DNA from: Larix kaempferi
Lineage: Eukaryota > Streptophyta > Pinopsida > Pinales > Pinaceae
Reading direction: 5' to 3'
NCBI GenBank assembly: GCA_027924585.1
Contig: BSBM01000151.1
Span: 9,023,501 to 9,087,500, forward strand
DNA: 64,000 nucleotides
The notes under the pieces are model-generated. The model worked only from the letters and a program-made list of their open reading frames with translations. It was not told the DNA's origin and searched no databases. Within the stretch, counting starts at the first letter, position 1, and each line of letters starts with the position of its first letter. Position numbers and translations under genes: made by a program. Of the stretch, positions 22,942 to 33,848 are shown one piece after another.

Positions 22942-23867
22942 TGAAGAAAATTGACTTTAAATATGAAATTTGTTCATTCACACATTCTGTCAAACACTTT
23001 GAAGAATCTAGGGTTTTAACTTGAAATTCTGAAAGTAAAACCACACTTCAAAAATGTACTCCAAATGCTGAAAAAACAAAGAAAATGAACACAAGAGATT
23101 TTGGTCAAACTTGATCGGGCAAAACCCCTCACTTGGTGTAAACCCTAGAAAAATTATTCTTTAAAAAGAGTATAGGAATTCAACACAAGGAATTTCTCTT
23201 CAACCCTAATTGATAGATTATCCACAAACAACAATTTATTACAGAAATCAGACCCAACCTCGAAATCGTTGCCAAAACGTTGCTATACGGAACTGTACTA
23301 TTTTGCCTCGATTTTTGTGTCCTCACATGCCTGGTTTTAATGCTGTACGGTCTGCATTAATTATTCTGCTCACTGCATTGGGATTCGAGCCAACTTCATT
23401 GGAATTCGAGCCCACACATGTGGCTACCTTTAATGTTGCTGTATGGCCTGTTCAGAATGCATTGGGAACTGTGTTGCCGTTCTTCTCTTGGAAATCGTGC
23501 TCTTCTTTGGTACTTTTCTTCTTCTTCAATTTTTCTCTTCCTCTCTGATGGTGTGTTTGTCATTTGTCCCTCTCACTTTGTTTTATACTTTGCTTTTTGT
23601 ACCTAACTTATCAACTACCTAATCTAGGGTTGAGATTTAATTACAACATCAAGGGTCTACATTTAATTCACTTTTAATAATTAAACTCATTAATTTTTAA
23701 ATACATCACTTAAAATTTTTCCCACTTTTACAAGTACAAAACATAACTTTATTTACATAAAAGTCACTTTATTACATAAATACACAAGGAACAAGACTTT
23801 TTGGTTCCCCTCATCACAACCACACCTAAAATATGAGGGAGGACCCCCAGAGGTATCTTTTTCAATA
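22942..23867 (-). repeat. copia 5' LTR
   Basis: It is 926 bp, the direct repeat of 20367-21328. It ends TTTTTCAATA instead of CAACA, a terminal mutation. The primer-binding site lies immediately left of it. Confidence 0.8.
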
Positions 23868-24663
23868 GTTGTCACATCCATAGTAGCCGGGCTACCATGA
23901 TTGCAGATCATGTTTCCAGAATATTTTTGAGCCAGTCCTTTACTGATTTTGATGAGATCAATTGATGATGAGCGACATTTTGATGATCACTCTAATGCAT
24001 TTAGTGGATCTAGAGCTTGCACAGTTACAGTCTCATGCCAGGACTGAGCCTCATGACCCCAAGTCGGTGACTGAGATAGCCATTCTACCATCATTTAGAG
24101 CAGGTTGATTATCAAAGCCCATGTTACATCCAGATGTAGTGCTTCGGTGTGTTTCAGGCAGTTCTGATCAGGGACTCAGGTATATGATCCAACAGGTATA
24201 TTTTGGTACATTTGGGTTGTTGATGTGCTCTTCCTCTTATCTAGGTAGTTTATCTGTGGGTATATTATGATGGTTACTAGCTCTATCTTATTTGATGCTT
24301 ACTTGTTGTTTAGAGTAGAAGTGGTTAGTTACTATAAATAGGAGGTTCTTGTGTATACTCGTTGGTCATACCCTTACTCTATGAAGTACTAACTTGTTCA
24401 TTCCCTTATTTTAGGGCCTTTGCTATCCATGGCATCATCAATCATTTATTCGTCGATTCGTTATCTTCCAGTTTTGGTTTTATCCCGACTTACACCTTAT
24501 CTAGTGATCTCGAGGACTCCCCCCACCTAGACCTATGTGTTAGATAGATTCCCAGTTTACATTGTGTCTCGGCTCTGGAGTGTGTGATTTTAGTCACAGT
24601 GATTGTTCTACTCTAGTCCTTGAAACCAAGTATTCCTACAAATAGTGTTGCTAAACACTAGAG
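23868..24663 (+). mobile_element. family A LTR 5' part, sense
   Basis: It starts (T)TGTCACATCCATAG with the palindrome GTAGCCGGGCTAC and follows the order of 47143-47900 ('gaccgatg', 'gattcagcaggtat', 'cggctctg'). It is broken at 24663 by the copia LTR that follows. Confidence 0.65.
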
Positions 24664-25209
24664 TGTTAGAATTCATACATTCATAACATAATAATTCAAA
24701 TGCATAACCAAGATCACTAGAAGAAAGACAAAGCACAAAACAATAACACAGAGTTTATCATGGGAAACCCAAACGGGAGAAAAACCCAACAACCTTCGTA
24801 TAGAGATGATAATCCCGAGATCAGAGTACAATCATAAAAGAGAAAAAATGGAAAATGTCTTCCAAAAGTAGAAACCCCAAAACAGTGTTCTCCTCCAACA
24901 GATGCGAACTTCTCTCTCTCAAGTAATGTGAACTTGATTTGAGTGGATGAGTGAATAATGAGGTGAGCTCACCTCTTATTTATACAAGTGCAAACATGAA
25001 AAATTCCCTAACTGGTCCGACTTCTCTTGGGGAGCAATAAATAATTTTTATTTTAATTTTTTTTTGCTTGCTTTTCGTCCCAAGGTTTACATTGTTTCTT
25101 TCAAGGTTTACATAGATTAATTACATCAAGTTCATCTCCCTTAGGAGGTACAATCAAGTACAATAAAATACAATAAATAATATCTTCCGAAGTTGAACAA
25201 AATCCAACA
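24664..25209 (-). mobile_element. second Ty1/copia element: 3' LTR
   Basis: The 546-bp segment begins TGTTAGAATTC and ends AATCCAACA. It has the 'atgggaaacccaaac..gagaaaaaccc' block that commonly occurs in plant copia LTRs. On its right a pyrimidine run (ctccctctc), which is a polypurine tract on the minus strand, marks the junction with the interior. The matching 5' LTR is not in the window. Confidence 0.7.
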
Positions 25210-25909
25210 CTCCCTCTCAACGAGGAAGGTATTCTTCGGTCTTCATCAGCAGCATGATCATCTGGGTTTCATCTTGTACATCTATACTCTCTCCATCATC
25301 TCTATACATAATGAAGGTTGTCAGTACAATCTCAGTCCTTTGAGAAGTGTCTTCATGCATCATCTTCACCAGTCCTTCGGTGAGTCTAGGAGAATCACTC
25401 AATCCTAGATATCTGAGATATCAACTATGCCATCTCTGCTATACCATTTGCTACCTGTCTGTCTCATCTACCGATGGGATTTCTCCCATACCTGGCCGAG
25501 ATCCCATACGAGGAAATGTGCATAACCATCTACTACCTGTTCGTCTTATCTGTCGATGGGGTCCTCCCATACCTGGCTGAGAACCTGAACGAGTAGAGGT
25601 ACTTGTGCAATCACACGGCCAACTACTGACTGTTCGACTCTTCTGCCGATGGGATTTCTCCCATACTTGGCTGAGTACCTGGACTGTAGAGACACCTATG
25701 TGAACCCGACCATCCACTACCTGTCTGAATCATCTACCAATGGGATTTCTCCCATACCTGGCTAAGCACCTGGACGAGTGGAGGCACCAGGGTGAACCTG
25801 ACCATCTACTGCCTGTCCGACTCATCTGCCGATGGAATTTCTCCCATACCTGGCTGAGTACCTGGACGAGTAGAGGCACCAGGGTGAAAGCAAGGCAATC
25901 ATCTCGATG
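25210..25909 (-). mobile_element. copia 3' untranslated interior with tandem repeats
   Basis: It lies between the stop of the pol remnant (25910-25912) and the LTR. It is non-coding except for shadow ORFs created by the tandem array at 25451-25889. A long stretch between pol and polypurine tract is unusual but occurs in some copia lineages. Confidence 0.6.
25451..25889. repeat. five-unit tandem repeat, ~91-bp period
   Basis: Units start at 25451, 25533, 25626, 25717 and 25809 (82, 93, 91, 92 and about 81 bp). Each contains CTxxCTGTCTGxCTCATCT, then CCGATGGGATTTCTCCCATA and CCTGGCTGAGxACCTGGACG, with substitutions but few indels. Within each unit ATGGGATTTCTCCCAT is an imperfect palindrome that could fold into a hairpin. 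Confidence 0.85.
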
Positions 25910-26005
25910 TCATCTTTCCCTCTCAAGGAGGGACATGTTCTCTTCTACTCCAAGTCTTCCGTGAAAGTATTCGAACTTCACCCTGGGAAGAGCCTTAGTG
26001 AGAAC
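25910..26005 (-). pseudogene. C-terminal tail of copia RNase H/pol
   Basis: The minus strand reads VLTKALPRVKFEYFHGRLGV and a short tail ending in TGA at 25910-25912. The LTK-x-LP....F......LGV pattern is the canonical end of the Ty1/copia polyprotein. The coding sequence is cut at 26005 by the start of a family A copy, so the rest of pol has been separated or lost. Confidence 0.8.
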
Positions 26006-27083
26006 TGTTATCACACAACTTGTAGTTGTCCCTAATGGTATCCCATCCGGGATGGTAGAGGAGATGGACAACTAAAGAGGTGACCCAAGAGATGCCACGG
26101 TTCCCAATGCAAGCTGGGAGTCACGACAACCGAGGCACTCTTCACTTTAGATCTAGACAAGTCAAGACCAAGGGGGAGACCCTATAGCCAATCGAAGGTG
26201 ATTAACCCAAAGCAATGGTTCCTAGGGAGATGTGAAAGTGAAGTTACGAAAACCAATGCAAGCTTAGGTGGACCCAAGAGTTTAAGTGTGGTTAAAGAGG
26301 CTTAAGATATGAGAAGTGTTTCAATCGATGAATGAGTTAGGCCACCTAGGGAGATCAAAGAGATAGATCTAGTACCATGAAATACACAAGTGGGACCCAC
26401 TTCCTTAAAATATGGAAATGACCCAAATGGGACCCACAAGGTGAAGTTAGGAGTGATATGGCACTAAGGGGTGTTTGATGATGTGGATCTATGGATCCAA
26501 GTTAGATTAGGAGACACCCACATATGGGATCTAGCACATGACACAATCCCCAAAGAGTGCGAATTGACCCAAGGAGAATAGTGCCTTGAAATGGAGGGGT
26601 AAATGGAGTCCAATGTATGCCAAATTGTAGATCGGGAAGGTTAGGGCAATTATCAAGGTGGGTTTTAAGTGGCATGCCCCAAGGTAAGCTAGATCTCCAT
26701 AGATCTAAGGTTGAAAATGCATCACCCAATGACCCAAGTGAGGCACAACCCTCAAAATGAGGAATGGGGCCCACAAGGAAAAAATCAAAGAAGTGAAGCA
26801 CTAGGGGTAGGTTATCAAGTGAGAGGAGTGCAAATCAAGTGGGATCTCACCTACCCATATCTTGGAAGTAGCAAAACTTACCCTCCCAAGGAGTGCGACC
26901 TCACCCAAGGAAGGCTAAGTGCCTTGGAAAGTGTGTCAAATGAAGCCCAATCCACACCAAACTATAGATCCGAATTGCCGTGGATGCTATATAGGTGGGT
27001 TTTCAATATCTTACCCAAAGCCAAGCTAGATCCAAGTAGATCTAAGAAAATAGAAAATGAGGGTTTTGATTTTAATGGAGTTT
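26006..27083 (-). mobile_element. family A LTR, 3' part, split by the gypsy element
   Basis: It starts TGTTATCACACAACTTGTAG and continues through the block order of 2270-3660. The left flank is AGAAC. It is interrupted by the gypsy element at 27089 and resumes after 31326 with the same sequence context ('gggttttgattttaatgg(a/g)gtttttgac'). Confidence 0.7.
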
Positions 27084-27088
27084 TTGAC
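27084..27088. repeat. gypsy target-site duplication, left
   Basis: TTGAC is repeated exactly at 31322-31326. Confidence 0.9.
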
Positions 27089-27473
27089 TGTGGTGTACCT
27101 GCAATAATTAATTAATGCAAATACACGAGATATCAGAAATAATAGAACAGAATCGCTTCTATATTGATCACGGGCCACTTCGAGGGGGCAACCTCCTTTG
27201 AGCAAGCTCAATACAATTAACTTCACGGTGCCTTCAATGACCTCAACACACACTTATATACTAAGTCTATGCCCAATACCATGAGTCAAAACCATGGGAC
27301 ATATAATACTACGGGACGACTTACAAAGCATATGCGTCCAATACTATGGGTCAATACTATGGACTAATATAAACTACGGATCAACAAATACTACGGGACG
27401 ACTTACAAAGCATATGCGTCCAATAACAATATACTAACATAGTAAAGAGAAGGGTTTACATAGGTTCCTAACA
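27089..27473 (-). repeat. gypsy 3' LTR
   Basis: 385 bp, TGTGGTGTACCTGC...AGGTTCCTAACA in plus-strand reading. It contains an internal duplication of the 'actacgggacgacttacaaa' segment (about 27308 and 27390). Confidence 0.95.
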
Positions 27474-27487
27474 TCCCCTCTCCCTTA
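27474..27487 (-). other. gypsy polypurine tract
   Basis: The minus strand reads TAAGGGAGAGGGGA directly before the 3' LTR. This is the expected position and composition of the plus-strand primer. Confidence 0.85.
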
Positions 27488-27502
27488 GAAAAAGATTTGT
27501 CC

Positions 27503-30172
27503 TCAAAGCTTTGGTTGGAGAAATTGCTGCAGAAGCTGAAGGAGTGGTTCCCTGGTAGCATCCTCGGGTTGCATTTCAGGCCACTGATGCCTTTGGAGTG
27601 TCAAGGAGGATTGCTTGGAAGGCTGTAGATGAAGAAGAACCCTGTCAGCTGCGTGGAAAATGCGCTCAGAACGGTGCTGATCGGCTTGTTGATTCAGGCG
27701 AATTCTGGCCATGTGAAGATTGTCCTGCAGAATGAGAAGAATCTGATTGCGGTTTCGAAGAACCGAGTCAATTGCCTGAACTGGGGAGCTGCTAAGGGTG
27801 TATGGAAGAAGAACTGGCGGTGTTTGTCCATAGACCGCTTCATATGGTGTTCTGTGAGATGTGGTATTGTACCACCAGAGCGCTGCTAGGAAATCCATAT
27901 AAATAGTTGGCCAAAGCTGTTTAGGGATGGGTAAGGGTTTGAGCAATCCCGAAAGGAGTGTCGTTTCACCCTTGTTGACTTGGAAAGTATCATTGTCAGC
28001 CACCATCTGTTGAATTGTCATTTTTAGTCCCTGCCAAAAGAAGTTACATTGTTCTTGGTCATACCTGTTGCAGAACTCAGAGTGCCCTGTTGATGAAGAA
28101 GCATGGAGTTCATAGAAGAGAGAGCCCTGTTGAACATATTGCACCCAATTTGGAACAAGCAGAGAAAGAGTTGTAAGAGAAACTGGGTCATCAATTGTGC
28201 AAGAAGGAGCATCTTCCACCATATTGTCCTTAACCTTCTTGTAAGTGATCACATAGGGATAACCCATGAGGTGGATAATCCATTTCAGGTGTGTTGGGGA
28301 GGAGACCCATTGTTCCAGAAAATTTTCCAGACTCGGGAGATCAGTCTTGATGCAGAAATAATTCCCTAATAGGTATGGCTGCCACTTCTGTATTGCATGC
28401 AAAATAGCCATCATTTCCTGCTGAGAGGTAGATGTGGCTAAATTCTTACCGGAAAGGTCTCGTGAAGGTAGCAAGCGCATTGGTTCAGCAAAGATACCTG
28501 CATATCTATCCAAGGAAGTAGTGGAGACTGTTGATGGGTGCATCTGAAGGGAATTGAGCTGAGCGATGACACCATGTGAATTCTTCTTAAGGAGTTTTTC
28601 CAGGCGATGTGAACTAATGATGCAGAGAGACCCTGGTTGTAAGCCCATAAATTTGTGTTGTGCCCCATTGACTTTAAACTGCATCCAAGGTTTAGCAAAA
28701 TCCCATAAGATGGGTTCAAGTGTGCGTAACCATTGAACGCCCAAAACCACATCACATCCGCCTAAGGGCAAGGCAAACATGTCAGAGCGTAGGTTATAAT
28801 CTTCCATAGAGATACGCACATTGTGACACTTCCCCTTGCAAGGTAAGGTGCCCCCATTGGCAACCATGACTTCAAAGCTGGAGCAAGGATGGACAAAACA
28901 ATCAACCTGTTTGGCAATTCGAGGGTCAATGAAGTTATGAGTGCTACCAGAATCAATGAGTATGGTAAGAGGGAGCTTCTTGAAGTATCCCCTGACCCGC
29001 ATTGTTTGTGGGGTGGTGACGCCGGTTACAGCATGGAGAGAGATCTCAGGTGGGTCGTCCTGAAATGGAGTGTCAACAGGCGGGTGTTGAATGTCGATCT
29101 GATCATCCACTGTATCTGTAGCTGCTTCACCAAGTTCTAAGGCAGGCGGGGAATCCACATCCAAGAGATAGAGCTTTTGTTGAACACATCTATGTCCCCG
29201 AGTGAATTTCTCATCACAATTATAGCAAAGCCCTTTTTCTCGGCGTGCCTGCATTTCTATTTCAGACAAATGCTTGATAGGAGTTGGTTGAGGAGAAGGC
29301 GTGATGGGAGGTCGTTGGGAACCCATATTTCTGAAGGGAACAAGGGTGGGTTTGGAGCGTTGTTGAGCTGCAATCTTGTCCTCAGCCAGCTTAGCCAACC
29401 CTAGGACTTCCATCATTGTGTTGGGACAAAACATTTTGACCTCTGAGCGAATTTCATCCTTGAGACCACTTATAAAACAACTCCTGTAGAATTCATCAGA
29501 CAATCCTTCCGTGTGACTGGCCAATTTCTCAAATTCTGTCTGATACTCTCTCACTGTGCCAATTTGGTGAAGTTTAGTGAGTGCTCCTATGAAATCATCA
29601 AAAGCACTAGGGCCAAATCGTGGCAAAATGAGTTGGCAAAGATCTGTCCAGTTTGGCTCGGGATGAGCTTTGATGTACCAACGGTACCATTGAAGGGCTT
29701 CCTGTTCCAAATGAAAGGATGCAAGTGGAACTTTCTGGACATCAAAAGTATTATGCAGACTGAAATATTGTTCTGCTCGGTATATCCATCCAGTCGGATC
29801 AGTACCATTGAAGCGAGGAAAATCAAGCTTCGGCCCACGAAAATTGTTAGAAGAAGAGAACCCCGTGGCTGCAAAAGATTCTGGCTGTTGGTTATTGTTC
29901 ATGGCTGAATGCTGAAGATGGAGGCTGAGAAATTTTTCATCCAGATCTTGGAGTTTGGTTTGGATGGCTGCAAGTGCTTCCTCCATGGTGTTTGCTCCTG
30001 CACGGGTGACAACCATAACTTTTTTCTTTCTTCTTTTTTTTTTTTTTTTTTTTTTTGTCCAGACTGGAGCGGCTACGGCTCGAAAGAGATCTGGAACAAC
30101 GCCGAATGGATTGAAAATGGCTGAATCTGGAACGGCTTGCAAATGGATCTGAAACGGCGCAGCAATGATCAA
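27503..30172 (-). CDS. Ty3/gypsy gag-protease polyprotein with truncated RNase H and integrase
   Basis: The frame is uninterrupted for 889 codons. The likeliest start is M53 at 30016 (MVVTRAG), because the first 52 codons cross an A-rich run. Gag lies at about residues 100-290, the zinc knuckle is C316/C319/H327/C329 (CYNCDEKFTRGHRC), and aspartic protease is centred on D407-S-G. After LLPSRD (residue 572) reverse transcriptase and the start of RNase H are absent. Residues 573-660 are the end of RNase H (KNLATSTSQQEMMAIL). The integrase zinc finger follows with H690 and H697, but both cysteines are replaced (N727, F730). After residue 761 the catalytic core is missing and the frame resumes at WWYNTTSHRTPYEAVYG and a partial C-terminal domain. 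Both deletion junctions keep the frame. Gag and protease could still work; RNase H and integrase could not. Confidence 0.9.
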   Translation of the reverse strand: MIIAAPFQIHLQAVPDSAIFNPFGVVPDLFRAVAAPVWTKKKKKKKRRKKKVMVVTRAGANTMEEALAAIQTKLQDLDEKFLSLHLQHSAMNNNQQPESFAATGFSSSNNFRGPKLDFPRFNGTDPTGWIYRAEQYFSLHNTFDVQKVPLASFHLEQEALQWYRWYIKAHPEPNWTDLCQLILPRFGPSAFDDFIGALTKLHQIGTVREYQTEFEKLASHTEGLSDEFYRSCFISGLKDEIRSEVKMFCPNTMMEVLGLAKLAEDKIAAQQRSKPTLVPFRNMGSQRPPITPSPQPTPIKHLSEIEMQARREKGLCYNCDEKFTRGHRCVQQKLYLLDVDSPPALELGEAATDTVDDQIDIQHPPVDTPFQDDPPEISLHAVTGVTTPQTMRVRGYFKKLPLTILIDSGSTHNFIDPRIAKQVDCFVHPCSSFEVMVANGGTLPCKGKCHNVRISMEDYNLRSDMFALPLGGCDVVLGVQWLRTLEPILWDFAKPWMQFKVNGAQHKFMGLQPGSLCIISSHRLEKLLKKNSHGVIAQLNSLQMHPSTVSTTSLDRYAGIFAEPMRLLPSRDLSGKNLATSTSQQEMMAILHAIQKWQPYLLGNYFCIKTDLPSLENFLEQWVSSPTHLKWIIHLMGYPYVITYKKVKDNMVEDAPSCTIDDPVSLTTLSLLVPNWVQYVQQGSLFYELHASSSTGHSEFCNRYDQEQCNFFWQGLKMTIQQMVADNDTFQVNKGETTLLSGLLKPLPIPKQLWPTIYMDFLAALWWYNTTSHRTPYEAVYGQTPPVLLPYTLSSSPVQAIDSVLRNRNQILLILQDNLHMARIRLNQQADQHRSERIFHAADRVLLHLQPSKQSSLTLQRHQWPEMQPEDATREPLLQLLQQFLQPKL
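30034..30056 (-). repeat. A-rich run at the 5' end of the polyprotein frame
   Basis: The plus strand has about 23 consecutive T between 'ttcttctt' and 'gtccagactgg'. In the minus-strand frame it codes mostly lysine just upstream of M53. Length variation here would change the frame of any upstream start, another reason to prefer M53. Confidence 0.7.
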
Positions 30173-30922
30173 AAATAGTTTAGCTGAAAGTAGATATGGA
30201 CCCCAGGTATGTGCAGCTTCCTAACAGTTCAGGGGTTTCACTCGGCCACCAATGCTGTCTGACGGCTTGCGTATTGGGGCAGTACCCCTCACTCCACGGC
30301 TCAGGTAAAACTGATAACCGCTTTGCCACAAACGACAGCTCTTGGTTTACCTCACGGGTGGGAACTAGTCAATCAGGTAGGGGTCGTTGCCCTTTTCGCT
30401 GGCAGGTCCTCTCAATGGGCCAGCTACTTCGGGGTTCCTGTGGTACTCCTCACAATGAGTTTTAGGGCTTATGCCCAAGTACTTCCCACAGTTAAGCGGA
30501 TAGGGATGATTCCCAAATCCGAACCTGCAACAGAAAAAATTTGGGCAGAAATTCCACCCAATGTTCAAAAACCGGATCTATATTGCTCAGAATCGCTATT
30601 ATAGCATGTTTCCGGAACTGGAACAACCACTCTGCTTCTACTCGTGTAAGCGAAATAGAAATCTGGGCACTCGGTCAAAAGATTTTCTCGCCGCAATTTC
30701 CGCGGCCGTCACCGAAATTCTGAAAAATTGCTGATTTTAAATCCGCGATATCTCCACTTTTAGAACTCCAAATGAGATGATTTTTTTTTTGAAACTGCAT
30801 ATTTTTGAAAGAGGAATTCAGATATGCAATCGGTTTCTTCTGATTTTGTGCAAAAAGTTTCAGAAATTAATCTGAAAGTCGCCGCCAAAAAAAAAAAATT
30901 TACCACTTGTGCCAAGGAAAGT

Positions 30923-30934
30923 GCTCTGATACCA
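30923..30934 (-). other. gypsy primer-binding site, tRNA-iMet type
   Basis: The minus strand reads TGGTATCAGAGC two bases inside the 5' LTR. It is complementary to the 3' end of plant initiator methionine tRNA. Confidence 0.9.
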
Positions 30935-30936
30935 GA

Positions 30937-31321
30937 TGTGGTGTACCTGCAATAATTAATTAATGCAAATACACGAGATATCAGAAATAATAGAACAGAA
31001 TCGCTTCTATATTGATCACGGGCCACTTCGAGGGGGCAACCTCCTTTGAGCAAGCTCAATACAATTAACTTCACGGTGCCTTCAATGACCTCAACACACA
31101 CTTATATACTAAGTCTATGCCCAATACCATGAGTCAAAACCATGGGACATATAATACTACGGGACGACTTACAAAGCATATGCGTCCAATACTATGGGTC
31201 AATACTATGGGCTAATATAAACTACGGATCAACAAATACTACGGGACGACTTACAAAGCATATGCGTCCAATAACAATATACTAACATAGTAAAGAGAAG
31301 GGTTTACATAGGTTCCTAACA
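30937..31321 (-). repeat. gypsy 5' LTR
   Basis: 385 bp, identical to 27089-27473 except for G at 31211. Confidence 0.95.
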
Positions 31322-31326
31322 TTGAC

Positions 31327-33744
31327 CAATGAGGGTTTTGATTTTAATGGGGTTTTTGACCAATATCTTACCTCAAAGCTTGCGGCCTCTTAGCATATGG
31401 AGAAATCTTGCCCTAGTTACAATTCCAAGTTTGATCCAAGTGTCTTCAACCAAAGTCGTCCAAGCCCTAGGAGGAGAGTTGTCTCATGAAAACCTGTAAA
31501 TCAAACTACATCAAGTTAGATTTGATCCACAAATCCATAATATCTAAGCATTTCATATCAAAGAAGCAATCAATGGACAAAGCACAATTGAAAAACTCCC
31601 TCAAGATGAAAACGTTTTTCCCATGGGGGATGTGAGCAACCCCTACAATATTCCCATCAAGCAAATCGTGGCTAGCTTCAAGCAATTTGGTCTCCCTTCA
31701 ATTGATGTCGATTTCACCTGTAGAAGCAAAGAATGTATACAAACAAGATGCAAGAACATATACAAGAATAACCCAATCAAAGCCAAGAAGTAGATCTCCA
31801 AAATATTATTTTCATTCCAAGTTTTCCAGAGCCCAAAGGTGAGCTTTACAATAGGGGGTCTCCTCTTTATATAGGATAATAAAGACCAAAACCCTAAATC
31901 TCAAAACCACTTTACAATACAACAAGATGAGTGGTTGAGATTAAAAGATCTCATAATCTAATCAATGGCTAAGATGAGCCAATACATAATATCACATGGA
32001 TCACTCAAAAGAGGGATGACGTCATAGCCTAAAGTGACTCATGAAGGGTGACGTCATCACTAGGAGAGGGCTAAGACACATGGGCCCACCTCATATGACT
32101 AGGACATGACTAAAGAAGCTCATGGTGGGGCTAGGAGGCATCAATCCTTACTAGCTCATCCCCATGGCACAATAATATAAAATAATATGTCCAAGACAAT
32201 ACAAATGATCAAATCTTGTCTCCAAAACGGAGAGAGACATACAGTAAATGGCCTCTTGTGGCCACTGTGGACCCCACTGATTGATGATAACTGGCTGGAA
32301 GATGGGGGGTTCACCCTGGAAGACTTCTGTGAAGACCAAGTGCCAAAACCTTGCCTCAATTGCCCAAATCGAATTCCTCAGTAACCCTTTTATTCCATTT
32401 TTAATCTGCCTCGATAATTTTGAAGCTACTGAAACTACCACCTAGGCTACTTGTGCTGTCAAACTGAGCCCACCAGGCTCTCTGGGAAGGGGGTAGAATG
32501 GTAAAAACAAGTGGCTGGACTGCCCCCTCCTCATACATCGCCCTAGGTGAATTGGCCTCTCATGGCCCCTGCTGGACAGGCTGGGAAAACAACCCCAAAT
32601 CTGGCCAACAAGTGGAAAACTGCATCTATCACTGTCATAAGTGCCCAGAACTAAATGATAAGTGTCTCATTGGATCCAAAAGACCCAAAAATACTAAGAA
32701 TGTGTACTCATACACCATGGGTTGCCCTGATGGGCCATCTGTAGGGTCCACCATATATAGACAGTGCATAATCTGATGATCTGAAATAATAATAACACCT
32801 GCTAATCTGCATCAATCACCATCTGAATCATATGTCCACCATATAGTACCAATAACAAGAGTATGTGGGACCATCAATCATCATCAATAAGCATACATGG
32901 TCCATATCATCACGAATCCCAAGAATGACTATAGTCAAACTAGGTTTGACTAGGTCAATATACAACCAAGGACAAATCATATCAATAGACCAAGACATGT
33001 TCCTCTAATCATACTCCCAACTTAACTTAAAGTATAAACATCATTTAGTGGCATTTATCATGTTTGCATATTCTGTTGTTATTTATATTTACTTGCACAA
33101 TAGCTTAAATGACAGACTCACCATTGGACATGGTCTAACTGCTAGCTTAGGATGAAGGCTAAGAATCAAGGCTGGGCAAAGGGGATGACTTGCCTAAACT
33201 TAACTTAAAGATTGTTTGGACTGGGAGAGGGGGAAGCTACACTCTTTGCTGGACAAAAAACACGGGGAAGGGCTGTGCCTCACAAATGGATAAGTTGTTT
33301 AAAGAGTGCTTATTCAACTTAGTCATCATGTCTATATCAAGTTGATCCAAGTTCATTAGGATCATTCAATTTCATTTCATAGCCTTTTTGGCCTACATAA
33401 CCCTTCAGATTTCAGATGTGCTAAGAAACAGAACTAATTGCAGCTTGCATCCAGGGCATGTTCATACATATACAAGGTCAACAATAATAGATATAACTTT
33501 TGAGTAATTTTTGCTCTTTGGACCTTTCTTATACTCTTCGAGGAGTATTTTTAGCATTTCATTGCTCTTGCCCTTTACTCACGTGTGTTAAGAAACACAT
33601 TCTAGAGTTTACAGTTTCCATGGGTGAATTTATAAAGATTTCCAATAGGTAGTACATGAGCTTTCAATGATAGCCAACAACATCTCAAGTGACTAAGGGG
33701 ACTTCGACCAGTGCCAAACATCGGGACAACCGACCAGAATGATT
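31327..33744 (-). mobile_element. family A LTR, continuation of 26006-27083
   Basis: The order of blocks follows the copy at 3670-5750 and on to 8990: 'gaaatcgattt', 'ggtggggctaggaggcatcaatcc', 'gtggctggact', 'attgcagcttgcatccaggg', 'cgggacaaccgaccagaatgatta'. The minus-strand TATATAAAG box is at 31865-31873. It breaks off at 33744, before the sense 5' end. Confidence 0.7.
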
Positions 33745-33848
33745 AGGGTTATGATATGAGATGGAGAAGGGACAACTAATTCTAAGTGTGCCCTAGAACC
33801 TCAAGTTACGGTTAGCCGGGCACCTAGTTCACGACGGTTCTAGTAGTA
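33745..33848. other. unassigned spacer between two A copies
   Basis: About 100 bp with no match to family A elsewhere in the window and no ORF. It may be filler DNA at a breakpoint. Confidence 0.4.

Larger units (their letters stand above)
20367..23867 (-). mobile_element. Ty1/copia retrotransposon, gag-protease only, non-autonomous
   Basis: Two direct LTRs (20367-21328 and 22942-23867) flank a 1.6-kb interior. GTTGT duplications lie at 20362-20366 and 23868-23872. On the minus strand the interior starts with TGGTATCAGAACC, complementary to initiator tRNA-Met (plus-strand 22929-22941), next to the right-hand 5' LTR, and ends in a purine-rich CCTCCCTCGTTATGAGGGAG stretch against the left-hand LTR. 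Only gag, a zinc knuckle and the start of protease/pre-integrase are coded. Integrase, reverse transcriptase and RNase H are missing, yet the frame runs to the 3' LTR. The LTRs differ by indels and many substitutions, so it is old. Confidence 0.85.
27089..31321 (-). mobile_element. young non-autonomous Ty3/gypsy retrotransposon, RT-less
   Basis: The 4233-bp element has two 385-bp LTRs, TG...CA ends, a TTGAC duplication, a primer-binding site and a polypurine tract. It encodes one long frame (27503-30172) from which reverse transcriptase and the integrase core are missing. The LTRs differ at one position (A at 27363, G at 31211; about 0.26%), so the insertion is recent compared with everything around it. 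It sits inside a family A copy. Because it cannot make reverse transcriptase, it must have been copied by enzymes from a related full-length element. Confidence 0.93.

Noticed and set aside
26711-27115. 134-codon ORF
   Set aside because: Spans a family A LTR and runs into the gypsy LTR; the other A copies do not keep it open.
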